Assembly (NCBI RefSeq): GCF_000378725.1
Contig: NZ_KB900377.1
Span: 1-53,127, forward strand
Source: Peptoniphilus lacrimalis DSM 7455
GTDB taxonomy: Bacteria > Bacillota > Clostridia > Tissierellales > Peptoniphilaceae
DNA: 53,127 bases
Reading direction: 5' to 3'
The notes beneath the pieces are model-generated. The model worked only from the letters and a program-made list of their open reading frames with translations. It was not told the origin of the DNA and did no database searches. This document shows positions 18,901 through 26,298 of this stretch, in pieces; within the stretch, counting starts at the first letter, position 1, and each line of letters opens with the position of its first letter. Made by a program: the position numbers and the translations under genes.

Positions 18901-20520
18901 ATCAACATCAAATGTTGTTTTATAAGTTGTAAAAATTTTATTGATTGGATTGTGTGAAATTACAGGCGCTTGTGTGTCTTGCCCATGAGCAAGAAGTCTA
19001 CCTGATAATATTGCTATATTATCCTTTTTAATGTCTTTTCCTTTTTCTTGACCCATTGCAAGTTGAACAGCACTAACAGCATTAACTTTTCCATAACCAT
19101 AACCATTGTTTGGTGTTGTTGTGTAATATTCATCTTTTAATGGAAGGGCAGTTTCATTTAATATATTTTCAATTTGGTCTACAGTTAAATTTGGATTAAC
19201 TTGAAGCATAAGAGCAATAACACCTGTTACGTGTGGAGCTGCCATAGAAGTTCCAGTATAAATTGTATATTTTTCTCCAGGAATACAAGATAAAATATTA
19301 ACTCCAGGTGCAACAATATCAGGCTTAATTTTATTTGTATAACTTGACTTACCTCTTAAAGAAAACTTTGCAATATGTTCATCTTTTCTTATTGCTCCAA
19401 CTGCATAACTTTCAGGATAGGCCCCTGGAGTACCGATTGAATCATCTCCACCATCATTAAAGGGTCCAACATTTCCAGCTGAAAACACAGGAAAGATTCC
19501 TGCTTCTCTCCATTTTTTAACAATTTCTTGGAAAAATCCATCATTTGAATTTCCACCCCAAGAATTATTTACAACTTTTGGTGCCTTTGTTGGATCACCA
19601 TTTGGTGCCATAATCCATTCTCCAGCCTTTAATAGTTTTACATTATCTGTTTCGCCGTCTTGATCAAAAACTTTTACACCAATCCACTTTGCTTTTGGTG
19701 CAACCCCTAACAAAGCATTTTCCTTTGAGCCTAAAATAGTACCGCAAACATGAGTTCCATGTCCTCTGTCATCATAGGGTTTTTCTTGTGAACCATCCTT
19801 ACCATTAATAGTGTTATACCATGAATAGGCTGCAAGAGAAGAATCATTTCCCCTGTAATTTTTACTTATTGCACTGTGAGTAGAGTCAACTCCTGAATCA
19901 ATAATTCCTACAACAACTTCGTTATTACAATCTTTGGTATATCTTTGAGCTTTATATGCATTAATAGCCTTTAAATTCCATGGAATATGCATATCATATA
20001 CAGATCTTGACATTCTTATTTTTTCATTTTTTTCCGGCTTTTCTACTTTAATGACCTTATTTTCAATAATTTTTTCTACATCATCTCTTTTTGCAAGCTC
20101 CACTATTACAGATTTTCTAGCTACAAGATTTACACAGTTAATTATAAAAAATGATTCGTAAGACTTCACATTTCCCTTGTTCTTTTCATTTTTCAAAATC
20201 TCTAAAATTGATGCTTGAGAGCTTTTTGCAAGTTCTTTAGATTCATTTACAATTTCTTTTCTGATTTCTTTTTGTAACTCCTCTTTAGATTTTTCTGCAT
20301 TCGCATTTTTAACATCATTTTTAATTCTTTGGGAATTTACTTCCTTCTTTAATTTAACTATTACATCAAAAAATTCATCATTTTTTGATCTTATTAAATT
20401 TTCGCTTAGCTTTTTACTTATATCCTCAGAACTTTTGCTAATTGCAAGAACTGGAATAAAATCCGTAAAAAGAATAGCAGTAAATAGAATAATTGCTAAT
20501 ATTTTATTTAATTTTTTCAT
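12985..20520 (-). CDS. Giant secreted subtilisin-like protease with InlB-type repeats and SLH wall anchor
   Basis: Protein of 2511 residues. Signal peptide about 1-26, I9-like propeptide to about 165, then an S8 catalytic domain with Asp208 (IIDSGVD), His254 (GHGTHV), Asn350 (SAGN) and Ser425 (GTSMAAPH). It continues with two jelly-roll 'choice-of-anchor J'-like domains (about 620-800 and 890-1090) and a carboxypeptidase-regulatory-like domain (about 1125-1190). From about 1438 to 2262 there are six InlB/Listeria-Bacteroides-type repeats (ending KALWKD or similar) alternating with three modules beginning HYISYKD, HFITYKN and HFIGYKK that resemble hemoglobin-interacting (HID, DUF1533) domains. 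A linker and three SLH domains (about 2338-2511) finish the chain. It is predicted to be wall-bound and outward-facing, cleaving host proteins. The promoter carries Fur-like sites, and the gene is monocistronic. The HID assignment is the least certain part. Confidence 0.9.
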   Translation of the reverse strand: MKKLNKILAIILFTAILFTDFIPVLAISKSSEDISKKLSENLIRSKNDEFFDVIVKLKKEVNSQRIKNDVKNANAEKSKEELQKEIRKEIVNESKELAKSSQASILEILKNEKNKGNVKSYESFFIINCVNLVARKSVIVELAKRDDVEKIIENKVIKVEKPEKNEKIRMSRSVYDMHIPWNLKAINAYKAQRYTKDCNNEVVVGIIDSGVDSTHSAISKNYRGNDSSLAAYSWYNTINGKDGSQEKPYDDRGHGTHVCGTILGSKENALLGVAPKAKWIGVKVFDQDGETDNVKLLKAGEWIMAPNGDPTKAPKVVNNSWGGNSNDGFFQEIVKKWREAGIFPVFSAGNVGPFNDGGDDSIGTPGAYPESYAVGAIRKDEHIAKFSLRGKSSYTNKIKPDIVAPGVNILSCIPGEKYTIYTGTSMAAPHVTGVIALMLQVNPNLTVDQIENILNETALPLKDEYYTTTPNNGYGYGKVNAVSAVQLAMGQEKGKDIKKDNIAILSGRLLAHGQDTQAPVISHNPINKIFTTYKTTFDVDAKDNTGVKSVKLLLDLGNGYKSYDLELKRGNKVDGYYSTNIPVETFKGLSAGKYYIEVSDINDKVTKTPVYPFEVQKGIGIGYVNDFESDISGFDFGGEAKLFKWGKIKNDEANNKVIGIEPYDKIRGNSIAVMPPIDLTGENRKAALTFKHWYDLGNSENAFFDTAEIWIAQAKEDSDPDTLQWKLKRTYKNSSKGWTNEYIDLSEYSGKKICIMFGFRPNGEWKSEGKGWYIDDLKVEEVSKEVPEKPSKSLNLRNKKDGRIVYSFSPIKNDKVTAYELYRSKSENSGFECIKTVLKGDKNNGFGKYSIDLSDTPKPQKGTYYYYAVSKIGDNKSEPSEIKSVTFTEGKEFKSFDFENGEEGWTSSINGDEKSLWEFGNLKYGDQYSTQYKKPIEKQSLGKNDGMNMWATNMNDYRSPKTKYALVSPSMDLSSLSDGTLYYQNWFGSSGKRYSDDYDTYNQDIGEVYFSKDSGKTWEKFYTLDEKNLEKVGIKNSWFTNKVEIPKDYLVKDFKVKFLLDTGSDMGSSAPEQSGGWYIDDVTINSKNLEDKNIVIDKNPAPFKLTNLERPASENKSVLPLSGKIIIAEQISLEKVIATVQTEPGTGAFSIKLPVGDYLIVGSADGYKNSEHDYITLKKDGLNKDIYLEKAGGASVTVNLEGENFEKFKGLGKVTLYKKGEIAPIAEKEGVNVTFENLYPGEYKFIVNSDGYKKIEQDFTLDDHSRPFNARLHEKIFPQKESSVGYTDVTPLELAGMDLKNRAFANKITNDKIAQIKEISYFITKTKDVDLKGSKYRISIYDKNDDDELPGKILFSKDLTFEKEGWNKIDVSNVQVWGDYYIAFTKLDGNLALGIDNNKENTMSYQMFNDAWDVPDTKGTYMIGAKVEECSDKENKEKCTISFDKGDGNGNMADVKVEKGKEYTLPKCTFTAPEGKEFEAWEIESTKKQANESIVVNKDTKIKALWKDKLPENKEKLEPIKPIPAKNMAELPSYTHYISYKDVNAEEYINSIDKLIVSHDGKETVVTEKNIVDGKDYLEEPIKRLVFKFSSGLDKDDTITIVSNKYKNVVIKITYAKNAKDSILYGISSSIEELKEMITISFDKGDGNGSMADVKVEKGKEYTLPECTFTAPEGKEFEAWEIEGTKKLAKESIVVDKDTKIKALWKDKLPENKEKLEPVMPYPLMGQTNVTNFEHFITYKNETESDEYLKSIEKVIVKHKGKTQEITGAKGIDSTDFMGNANKKLAFPFNSKLDKDDTITIISSKYKNVLIKILNVADVGNDIYYTLSANVEGQKIVRIIHFDANGGTNNMKDVEVENGTIYSLPECTITPPIGYEFKAWEYLGDESEVGHKYQINNDVTIKAIWKKIATNNITIHYDSNAGQGEMPDESKLENEKFIIPESKFTPPQGKEFDAWEINGQRKYPGEELVLSENITLKALWTQKLEKTKDPVEPILTEVKSDDPSYTKENCKHFIGYKKDDRAYIDAINLITIKHDGKIIKKYLLTKEYGKYVVSDGIGKTKKDMTSIVFNSNFFFNRDDEIIICARGYKDLRLHIALADDNFMNAIYTTEIISRVKFETFDGSKVDDQVIKVTPIWAENVKKPKTDPTKDGYIFKGWYKDSACKENFDFNSKIISDTSIYAKWEKEIKKFTISFIGNGGTGEMNTIEKDKDQKYILPISTFIPAEGKEFDAWEINGQRKSPGEEIIINSDTQIKAIWKDKIPTPGPKVEPEIELKPSPEIKPENNDGGNNNKNHYLPWSNESKVQKDTSKVNSIVNSSEENNKFSENTKTAYTIPKDAQKHWAKEAIEYCLSKGYFKDIVKDQKFEPEKQITRGEFITVLARFAGAKESNAKTSFTDIDKNMYYAPFVAWAKENNITAGTGNGKFSPDKPISRAEMTTMLYRFLKSIKIDLKSLDKNIDFKDKDKIPSWAKDAIKEMVDFGILNGNDDGTFNPMGKFKRCQMAQITYNLSK
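15368..15607 (-). repeat. Near-identical internal repeat, copy B (InlB-type module)
   Basis: About 240 bases encoding protease residues about 1639-1718. It matches copy A exactly 597 bases away with only scattered substitutions. This is a tandem duplication of an InlB repeat plus adjoining linker, much more conserved at DNA level than the other repeats of the same gene. Confidence 0.85.
15965..16204 (-). repeat. Near-identical internal repeat, copy A (InlB-type module)
   Basis: Partner of the copy at 15368-15607, encoding residues about 1440-1519. The two copies are separated by one HID-like module, so the duplicated unit is about 199 residues (InlB repeat plus HID-like module), although the HID-like halves have diverged. 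Confidence 0.85.
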
Positions 20521-20542
20521 GAATACCTCCTTTATTTAGCAA

Positions 20543-20581
20543 AATCGTTATCATTTTATCATAATTAATAATCGTTATCAA
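20543..20581 (-). promoter_or_regulatory. Protease promoter with two Fur-box-like operators
   Basis: On the minus strand: -35 TTGATA (20576-20581), 17-bp spacer, -10 TAAAAT (20553-20558). The spacer holds TGATAAC-G-ATTATTA (20566-20580), a 7-1-7 Fur-type palindrome with one mismatch, and the same 11-mer TGATAACGATT recurs at 20543-20553, just past the -10. A Fur-like repressor bound here would block polymerase directly when iron is plentiful. The 7-1-7 form is shared by Fur, Zur and PerR, so the metal is inferred. Confidence 0.75.
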
Positions 20582-20676
20582 TAATTACATTTTATTTGTA
20601 ATCTTTTGACATATTATTTATAAAAAAACGCAAATCTCACATTTAAAAGCTTTTTAAGAGAATTATTATATACAAA

Positions 20677-20735
20677 AAATAGCACTATATGTTATTTCTT
20701 AACCACAGGCCTAAAATAACGTATAAGTGCTATTT
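20677..20735 (-). terminator. Long terminator hairpin after the hydrogenase-like operon
   Basis: Inverted repeat of about 20 bp (20677-20697 with 20714-20735), core AAATAGCACT/AGTGCTATTT, with a 16-base GC-richer loop and six U following on the minus strand. It lies about 55 bases after the hydrogenase-like stop. The region 20582-20676 shows nothing else. Confidence 0.8.
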
Positions 20736-20790
20736 AAAAAATTTATTTAGTTTTTATTTTATATAGAAAAATAAATATCTGTAATAAAAT

Positions 20791-22308
20791 TTATTTTTCT
20801 TCTATTATTTTTGTTTTTTCGCTTTCGATTTTTGTATTTTCAAGAGGAGTCTTAAACTGAGCTTCCTTCATATATTTTTCAACAGATCTTTTAACTTTTC
20901 CTAAGGCTGCAATAGTACCAACTCCGGCAATACATCCTCCAGGACAAGCCATTCCTTCCAAAAGATAGCCGTTTAATTTTCCTGCTTTAGCAATTTTAAG
21001 CATCTTTATACATTCATCAAGACTATTTGCCCCTTGTATATTGATTTCCTTTTCTGGTTCCAAAATTTCAGCAGTAACTTTAACAGATTGGGCTACACCA
21101 CCTGCTATAGGATATCCACGACCTAGTGCAGATGATTCTTCTTCTTCATTTTCAAATTCAATAGAAGAAATATCAATATCTTTTGCTGCGAGCATTCCCA
21201 TAACTTCTTCAAATGTTACAACAAAATCAACATCACTCTTAACTTTTGTATCTAGAGCTTCAAGTTTTTTAGAAGTACAAGGACCAATAAATACAACTAC
21301 TGCTTCTGGGTCAATTTTCTTGATATAATTTGCAGTATATCTCATTGGTGAGCCTGAGTCGGAAACTTGTTCATAAATTTCCGGGAAATTCTTTTTAATC
21401 ATCAATGACCACGAATAACAGCACGATGTTCCCATAAATGGAATTTTATCAGGAACTCTTTCCAAATATTCTTTTGCTTCATGAAGTGTTGTAATATCAG
21501 CACCTAATGCAACTTCAATTACATCTTTAAAACCAAGTTGTTTTATCCCTTCAAGAATTTGCATAGGCTTAGCCTTTGGACCAAATTGTCCTATATATGA
21601 CGGTGCTATTGCTCCATAAATTCTTTTGCCTGATTTAATAGCCTTAATTAATTGGAAAATTTGTGTCTTGTCAGATATTGCTCCAAAAGGACAAGTTGCA
21701 ATACATCTTCCACAAGCAACACACTTATCTTGGTCGATATCTGCTCTATCAAAATCATCAGAACCTATAGCCTTAACTCCACAAACAGCGGCACAAGGTC
21801 TATCATACATGACTATAGCATTATATGGACAAGCTTCATGACATCTTCCACATCTTATACATTTATCTTTATCAATAATTGTAGAGTCCTTACCCATTGA
21901 TATTGCATTTACAGGGCATACATTTATACATGGATGCGCAATACATTTTCTACAATTGTTAGTTACAAAATATGATTTAGTAGGACAAGCTTCGCAAGCA
22001 AATTTGATTACATTTATTAAAGGTTTTGTATAAGCATTTGTATCAATATCAACTTGGTCAAATCCATCAGTTACTTTTTTATATTCCCCAATTTGACGGA
22101 TATCCATACCCATGGCCAGTCTAACCATTTCTTCTGCTATAGCTCTTTCTCTAAATATATCTCCCCTATCTCTTCCTACTTCACCTGGAACAATTCTATA
22201 AGAAGAATCTTCGAGTTCAGACATATCATAATCACCAAAGGCAATTCTTGCGACCTCAGCATATACCCTCCTACGTATATCCACTATTGGACCGTAAATC
22301 TCTTTCAT
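20791..22308 (-). CDS. [FeFe]-hydrogenase-like iron-sulfur protein (group B type)
   Basis: Protein of 505 residues. Cys-rich ferredoxin-type region at about 104-225: FACEACPTKS, CRKCIAHPCINVCP, CIRCGRCHEACP and CVACGRCIATCP, i.e. several [4Fe-4S] clusters. The C-terminal half has all three H-cluster motifs in modified form: GTSCCYSW, GPCTSKKLE and GMACPGGCIAGVG. This fits monomeric group-B [FeFe]-hydrogenases of Clostridia and Tissierellia, which exchange electrons between ferredoxin and protons. Activity is not proven, as P1 has Tyr in place of the usual Pro. It is preceded 21 bp upstream by a small thioredoxin-like ferredoxin gene. The maturases HydE/F/G are not in the window. Confidence 0.85.
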   Translation of the reverse strand: MKEIYGPIVDIRRRVYAEVARIAFGDYDMSELEDSSYRIVPGEVGRDRGDIFRERAIAEEMVRLAMGMDIRQIGEYKKVTDGFDQVDIDTNAYTKPLINVIKFACEACPTKSYFVTNNCRKCIAHPCINVCPVNAISMGKDSTIIDKDKCIRCGRCHEACPYNAIVMYDRPCAAVCGVKAIGSDDFDRADIDQDKCVACGRCIATCPFGAISDKTQIFQLIKAIKSGKRIYGAIAPSYIGQFGPKAKPMQILEGIKQLGFKDVIEVALGADITTLHEAKEYLERVPDKIPFMGTSCCYSWSLMIKKNFPEIYEQVSDSGSPMRYTANYIKKIDPEAVVVFIGPCTSKKLEALDTKVKSDVDFVVTFEEVMGMLAAKDIDISSIEFENEEEESSALGRGYPIAGGVAQSVKVTAEILEPEKEINIQGANSLDECIKMLKIAKAGKLNGYLLEGMACPGGCIAGVGTIAALGKVKRSVEKYMKEAQFKTPLENTKIESEKTKIIEEK

Positions 22309-22329
22309 TGTCTTTTTTCCCCCCTCAAG

Positions 22330-22605
22330 TTAAATTTTTAATTTATTTACAATAATCTCGCTTATTTCTTGGGCAGTCGCATTGGTGTATATGGTATCAT
22401 CTATGGCTACAACAGGCGAAATTTCAGAATCAGTATTTTCTTTGCATATTCCGAGAGAATCGGAAGCTTCAAATTCTAAGTTTTGAGCATTACAAAATTC
22501 AGAACCCGGTGCGCATAAACTTTCGTGTAAGTACTCGACTGCATCAAATATTGCGTTTGCACCCATTAGTGTGCATTTAGAACACATACATATTGTTACT
22601 TTCAT
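22330..22605 (-). CDS. Small NuoE/thioredoxin-like [2Fe-2S] ferredoxin
   Basis: Protein of 91 residues with the thioredoxin-like ferredoxin pattern: VTICMCSKCTLMGA at the start (Cys ligand pair), a second Cys in LGICKEN and the closing strand SPVVAIDDTIYTNAT. An additional Cys pair (LCAPGSEFC) sits in the middle. Such domains receive or pass electrons next to hydrogenase and NADH dehydrogenase subunits. The gene lies directly upstream of, and probably is co-transcribed with, the hydrogenase-like protein. It has a strong AGGAG ribosome site. The gap 22606-22894 upstream shows only A/T-rich DNA with no confident promoter. Confidence 0.75.
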   Translation of the reverse strand: MKVTICMCSKCTLMGANAIFDAVEYLHESLCAPGSEFCNAQNLEFEASDSLGICKENTDSEISPVVAIDDTIYTNATAQEISEIIVNKLKI

Positions 22606-22894
22606 GACAATCTCCTTTCTTATTGATAGGATAACATATTTTAACCTTAAAATATATAGATTTTAAAATTTTCTTTTAAAATTTTTCCATATAAAATTTA
22701 TTATTATAAATAATAATATTTTTAATATTTTTTATAAAAAGAAAAAAATTTTCTCAAATCCCAATAAATCAAAACTTAGAAGCCCTGCCTATTAGATTAA
22801 GAAAATTTATCAAGTTAAAATATATGGCAAAATATTAATAGTAGAACAAAATTACCTTCATCTTATTGACATAAAAAATTAATTTTTTTATTAT

Positions 22895-23398
22895 TTATTT
22901 GCCATCGTAAATATTTTTATGTGCAATTCTTGAAGCTGTAGCTGCAGCAAGTGCAGCAACAATATCATCTGCAAAGGTGGTTACTATGTCCTTAGATTTC
23001 ATTTCATCAAGATATTTTATTATGCCAATTTTTTTCTTATCTAAATATCCAAAATTAGTAAAGCCAATTGATCCGTAACAATTTACAATGCCAAGTGGCA
23101 ACACTTCATCAATTCCATAAAGTCCTTCATCTACAGAAATTATTGATTGAATTGGTTCTGGCAGTAATTTTTCTGTTGCCATTTTATCTATTGCAAGACC
23201 TGTTAAAACTGCATGAATAACTTCTCTTTTGTGCAAAACCATTTTAAGATTTTCAAGAGCGTATTCATGTGTCAAGCTAGGCAGATAATCCTTTTGTAGC
23301 ATTAAAACAATTTCTGCAATATCATCTAAACTAACTCCAATTTCTTCTAATTTCTTTATAGACATTTCATATAATTCTTCCATATTATATTTATACAT
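22895..23398 (-). CDS. Phosphatidylglycerophosphatase A family protein (YutG-like)
   Basis: Protein of 167 residues. It has the conserved GVSLDDIAEIVLMLQKDYLP start, KREVIHAVLTGLAID, the SVDEGLYGIDEVLPLGIVN block and a C-terminal TFADDIVAALAAATASRIAH, as in Bacillus YutG/PgpA relatives. The family removes the phosphate of phosphatidylglycerophosphate in membrane lipid synthesis; the Gram-positive short form lacks clear membrane spans and its exact substrate is less certain. It is the last gene of the nine-gene operon, 3 bp after the nuclease gene. Confidence 0.82.
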   Translation of the reverse strand: MYKYNMEELYEMSIKKLEEIGVSLDDIAEIVLMLQKDYLPSLTHEYALENLKMVLHKREVIHAVLTGLAIDKMATEKLLPEPIQSIISVDEGLYGIDEVLPLGIVNCYGSIGFTNFGYLDKKKIGIIKYLDEMKSKDIVTTFADDIVAALAAATASRIAHKNIYDGK

Positions 23399-23401
23399 AT
23401 T

Positions 23402-23929
23402 TCACCTCTTATTTCCTCTTGTTACAGGCTTTTTATATATCCAAAAACCTCTTTTAAATTTTTTTGCCTTCTTCTCAATTTTTTTAAATTCCTTTAAATA
23501 CAATGTGTCTGGTTCAAAAGTATAAGTTCTTGCCAAACCTTTTTTTAACATTATTGCCGACACATTAAGTTCCTCTATATTTTTAAAGTTTTTCTTTTTA
23601 GGTTTCTTTAGCCAAACGTATCTCAAATATCTGCCATATTTATCCTTATCGGAAGTGTCTTTCTCCAAATAGCAGTATTTATTTTCCATAAGTTTTTGTG
23701 CATATGATTTAGATTCTTTCCAATACTTTTCTTTGCCCTTTTCAGGTGCGTTTATGCCTATCAATCTTACTTTAAAATTGGAATCATCTGAACTTGTAGC
23801 TCTTATAGTATCACCATCAATGACCTTAGTAACATAGACCTTATCAAAGCTTGAACTTGTGCTCTTATAAAAATATAGAAAAAGTAAAACAAAAATTGTT
23901 AAAAAGATATATTTTAATTTATCTTTCAT
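23402..23929 (-). CDS. Thermonuclease-like (SNase) secreted nuclease
   Basis: Protein of 175 residues with an N-terminal hydrophobic segment (about 5-21) that may anchor or export it, then an SNase fold. VIDGDTIRA, VRLIGINAPE and KYGRYLRYVWL contain the usual Asp, Arg and Glu active-site positions. It degrades DNA and RNA, probably outside the membrane. The start codon lies 11 bp inside the preceding membrane protein gene. Confidence 0.88.
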   Translation of the reverse strand: MKDKLKYIFLTIFVLLFLYFYKSTSSSFDKVYVTKVIDGDTIRATSSDDSNFKVRLIGINAPEKGKEKYWKESKSYAQKLMENKYCYLEKDTSDKDKYGRYLRYVWLKKPKKKNFKNIEELNVSAIMLKKGLARTYTFEPDTLYLKEFKKIEKKAKKFKRGFWIYKKPVTRGNKR

Positions 23930-24431
23930 ACCTTTTTCTCGTATTTCTCATGTATCTTTGTCTTTTACTTATCTTTTCCCTAGAAATTCTTATGCTTAAC
24001 CCATAAATAAATGTGGGAGCAAGAGTAGCTATAGCTACAGTTAATAAATTATAAGGTATATTTAAAACTTTAATCACATATATTTGCGGTGTTAAAAATA
24101 TTTCAAAAGGAAATTTAAAAGCATTTGAGGCAACACTTTCCTTGAAAATATCAAAGCCACTTGCTAAAAATGCAGGTACGAATAAAATTATTGCTAATAA
24201 AATTATTAAATTACCATTTAGGTAGTCAAGTTTTGGTGTTCTTTTTTTGGTCATAATCTTGGAAAAATTATAATATAAAATAATTGGTATAAGGCAAATT
24301 ATTAGTCTAAAAATTATGTTGCCATATACTATTGAGCTGACAATTTTTGATAAGTTAATTATATAGGCTATAAAAAATATTATTATACCTACAAAAATAT
24401 GAATAATAAGCCCTCTAGTATTATTTCTCAT
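23919..24431 (-). CDS. Small four-helix membrane protein, unknown
   Basis: Protein of 170 residues with about four membrane segments (roughly 8-28, 38-54, 72-90, 124-145) and a very basic C-terminal tail ending RQRYMRNTRKRYER. I do not recognise the family. It abuts apbE with no gap and overlaps the nuclease gene by 11 bp, so it is translated as part of the operon. A link to ApbE-dependent flavinylation or to envelope nucleases is possible only by position. Confidence 0.55.
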   Translation of the reverse strand: MRNNTRGLIIHIFVGIIIFFIAYIINLSKIVSSIVYGNIIFRLIICLIPIILYYNFSKIMTKKRTPKLDYLNGNLIILLAIILFVPAFLASGFDIFKESVASNAFKFPFEIFLTPQIYVIKVLNIPYNLLTVAIATLAPTFIYGLSIRISREKISKRQRYMRNTRKRYER

Positions 24432-25526
24432 TTAATCACCTTTAACTATATATTTTTCTGCACCAGGTGTATATTTAATATTCATCTGATTATCAATCCA
24501 TATAATTTTACTGTCTGTTTTTTCTGCAAGTTTACTAATATCTTTTTCATCAGATAAAAATGCTGCAGTTGATATAAAATCGCACAAGCCGGAATCTTTT
24601 AAAATAACTGTAGTAGATTTTAAATTATCGCTTGGTCTTAAAGTTACGGGGTCTATTATGTGTGGGTACCTCTTGCCATCTAAATCAAAAAATCTTTGGT
24701 AATCACCGCTAGTTACAATTGAAATATCAGTAGCTTCAAGGGCAGCAAACACTTGATTTTCATCATTTAGATCAGGATTTTGAATGCCTATAGAAAATTT
24801 ATCTCTTCCGTCAAGTGGTTTTCCTATTAACTTTACATTTCCGCCAGCTGATATAAGGGCAGATTTTACCCCTCTTGTTCTCAATTCTTCCCCAACAATT
24901 TCTGTAGCATATCCTTTGGCTACTGAGCCTAAATCAAGGGACATATGGGGATCTTCAAGATAAACCGTATTGTTATGTTCATCTAATATAATTTTATTAA
25001 TATCGGTATATTTTCTTAAAGTTTCCAAATATTTTTGGTCTGGAAGATAATTACCCATCAATTTTTTAACTTCTTCCTTTGTTTTTCCTTCTATATATTT
25101 ATCGCTATAAGCTTTCCATACATCAATAATTGGACCCATGGCAATATTATTTTTTGAAGAAATTTTAATGTAATCTTCTTTTGATGTTTTAATAAGATTA
25201 AATAGAGTATCATCTACCTTAACTGGTTTTTTGCCAGCATTATCATTTATAGTTTTTACATTAATTACCCCATCATAAGATTTGTATCTGTCAAAAAGAG
25301 CATTTAATTCCCTAAATCTCTTAGCTAGATAATTCAAATCTTCATTTGCTTTTTTTTCATCATCAGAATAAATAACTGCACTTATTACAGTATCAAAAGT
25401 ATCATAAAAAGTTAACTCATACTTTTCAATACTAGCCGCCTCTTTTTCTTGTGAGGGTGCCAAATCTTTTTTAGAGCAAGAAGTAAATAATAAAATAAAT
25501 ATAATTAATATAATAAATTTTTTCAT
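24432..25526 (-). CDS. apbE: FAD:protein FMN transferase, lipoprotein (ApbE)
   Basis: Protein of 364 residues. Lipoprotein signal with lipobox LLFTSCSKK (Cys at about 17). ApbE landmarks: FYDTFDTVISAVIY, the DLGSVAKGYATEIVGEEL segment, SALISAGGNVKLIGKPLDG and a C-terminal YPHIIDPVTLRPSDN region with the substrate and metal-binding residues. It transfers FMN from FAD to a Thr/Ser on membrane electron-transfer proteins such as RnfG/NqrC. No acceptor is seen in the window. It lies 16 bp after the chorismate mutase-shikimate kinase gene. Confidence 0.92.
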   Translation of the reverse strand: MKKFIILIIFILLFTSCSKKDLAPSQEKEAASIEKYELTFYDTFDTVISAVIYSDDEKKANEDLNYLAKRFRELNALFDRYKSYDGVINVKTINDNAGKKPVKVDDTLFNLIKTSKEDYIKISSKNNIAMGPIIDVWKAYSDKYIEGKTKEEVKKLMGNYLPDQKYLETLRKYTDINKIILDEHNNTVYLEDPHMSLDLGSVAKGYATEIVGEELRTRGVKSALISAGGNVKLIGKPLDGRDKFSIGIQNPDLNDENQVFAALEATDISIVTSGDYQRFFDLDGKRYPHIIDPVTLRPSDNLKSTTVILKDSGLCDFISTAAFLSDEKDISKLAEKTDSKIIWIDNQMNIKYTPGAEKYIVKGD

Positions 25527-25542
25527 AAGTTCACCTTTACTA

Positions 25543-26298
25543 TCATAACACCCCTGCTCTTGCCTTTACAAGTATATCATTATTAAAACTTTCTATAAGT
25601 TTTCCAACAGCTTCTTGAGGATCAGTGTTATTTTTTATAATTTCATCAGAAAACTCCCTATATAAATTCTCTCTTTTTTCTCTGAGCTTATATAAGTCTT
25701 TTTTATAGGATGGCTGAATTCCACTTAAAATTAGCTTATCTGTATCCCTATCTATATAATAAACAAAAGAATTATCTTTTAGAATTTCTAGATTTTCCTT
25801 TCTTTCAACTATACCTCCACCTGTAGAAATTACTCCATATTTATTTTTTGAAAATTTTCTTAAAATTTCACTTTCAATATCCCTAAATTTACTAAGACCT
25901 TCTCTTATTATAAATTCTTCAGGACTTCCATATAAGTTTTCAAATTCCTTGTCAGTGTCAAAAAAATCTCTTTTTAATTTTTTTGATAAAATTTCTCCTA
26001 GAGTTGTTTTGCCACAACCTGGCATCCCTATCAAGACTATATTTTTATCCAAATAAGCAAAAAGTTTTTCTTGCATATGCTTAGAATTTTTAAATATTTC
26101 CCTATAAATATTTTCAATATTTTTTTTATATAAATCGGGAAAAGATTTTGCTATCTCATCTTCTCTTTTTAAATTTTCAATTTCTAACTTATTAATTTTT
26201 TTATATGAGCCAATTTTTATTGACAAATCAAATCTTTCTATTAAAAGATCTACGATTTTTTCATCTATTAAATCTATTTTTTCTCTAAATTCTTTCAC
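25543..26298 (-). CDS. Chorismate mutase-shikimate kinase fusion
   Basis: Protein of 251 residues with two domains. Residues 1-80 are an AroQ-type chorismate mutase (REKIDLIDEKIVDLLIERFDLS, IGSYKK, then a third helix). Residues about 84-240 are shikimate kinase (IVLIGMPGCGKTTLGEIL with Walker A, DTDKEFE, STGGGIVERKENL). The kinase part makes shikimate-3-phosphate and the mutase part makes prephenate, so one chain serves two separated steps. The start is GTG at 26298, 14 bp inside aroC; its ribosome site is weak, suggesting coupling to aroC translation. Confidence 0.9.
   Translation of the reverse strand: MKEFREKIDLIDEKIVDLLIERFDLSIKIGSYKKINKLEIENLKREDEIAKSFPDLYKKNIENIYREIFKNSKHMQEKLFAYLDKNIVLIGMPGCGKTTLGEILSKKLKRDFFDTDKEFENLYGSPEEFIIREGLSKFRDIESEILRKFSKNKYGVISTGGGIVERKENLEILKDNSFVYYIDRDTDKLILSGIQPSYKKDLYKLREKRENLYREFSDEIIKNNTDPQEAVGKLIESFNNDILVKARAGVL

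Noticed and set aside
12985-20520. Protease frame as a fusion of two genes
   Set aside because: There is one signal peptide, one SLH block, a continuous repeat series and no internal ribosome site or promoter, so a single gene is the better reading.
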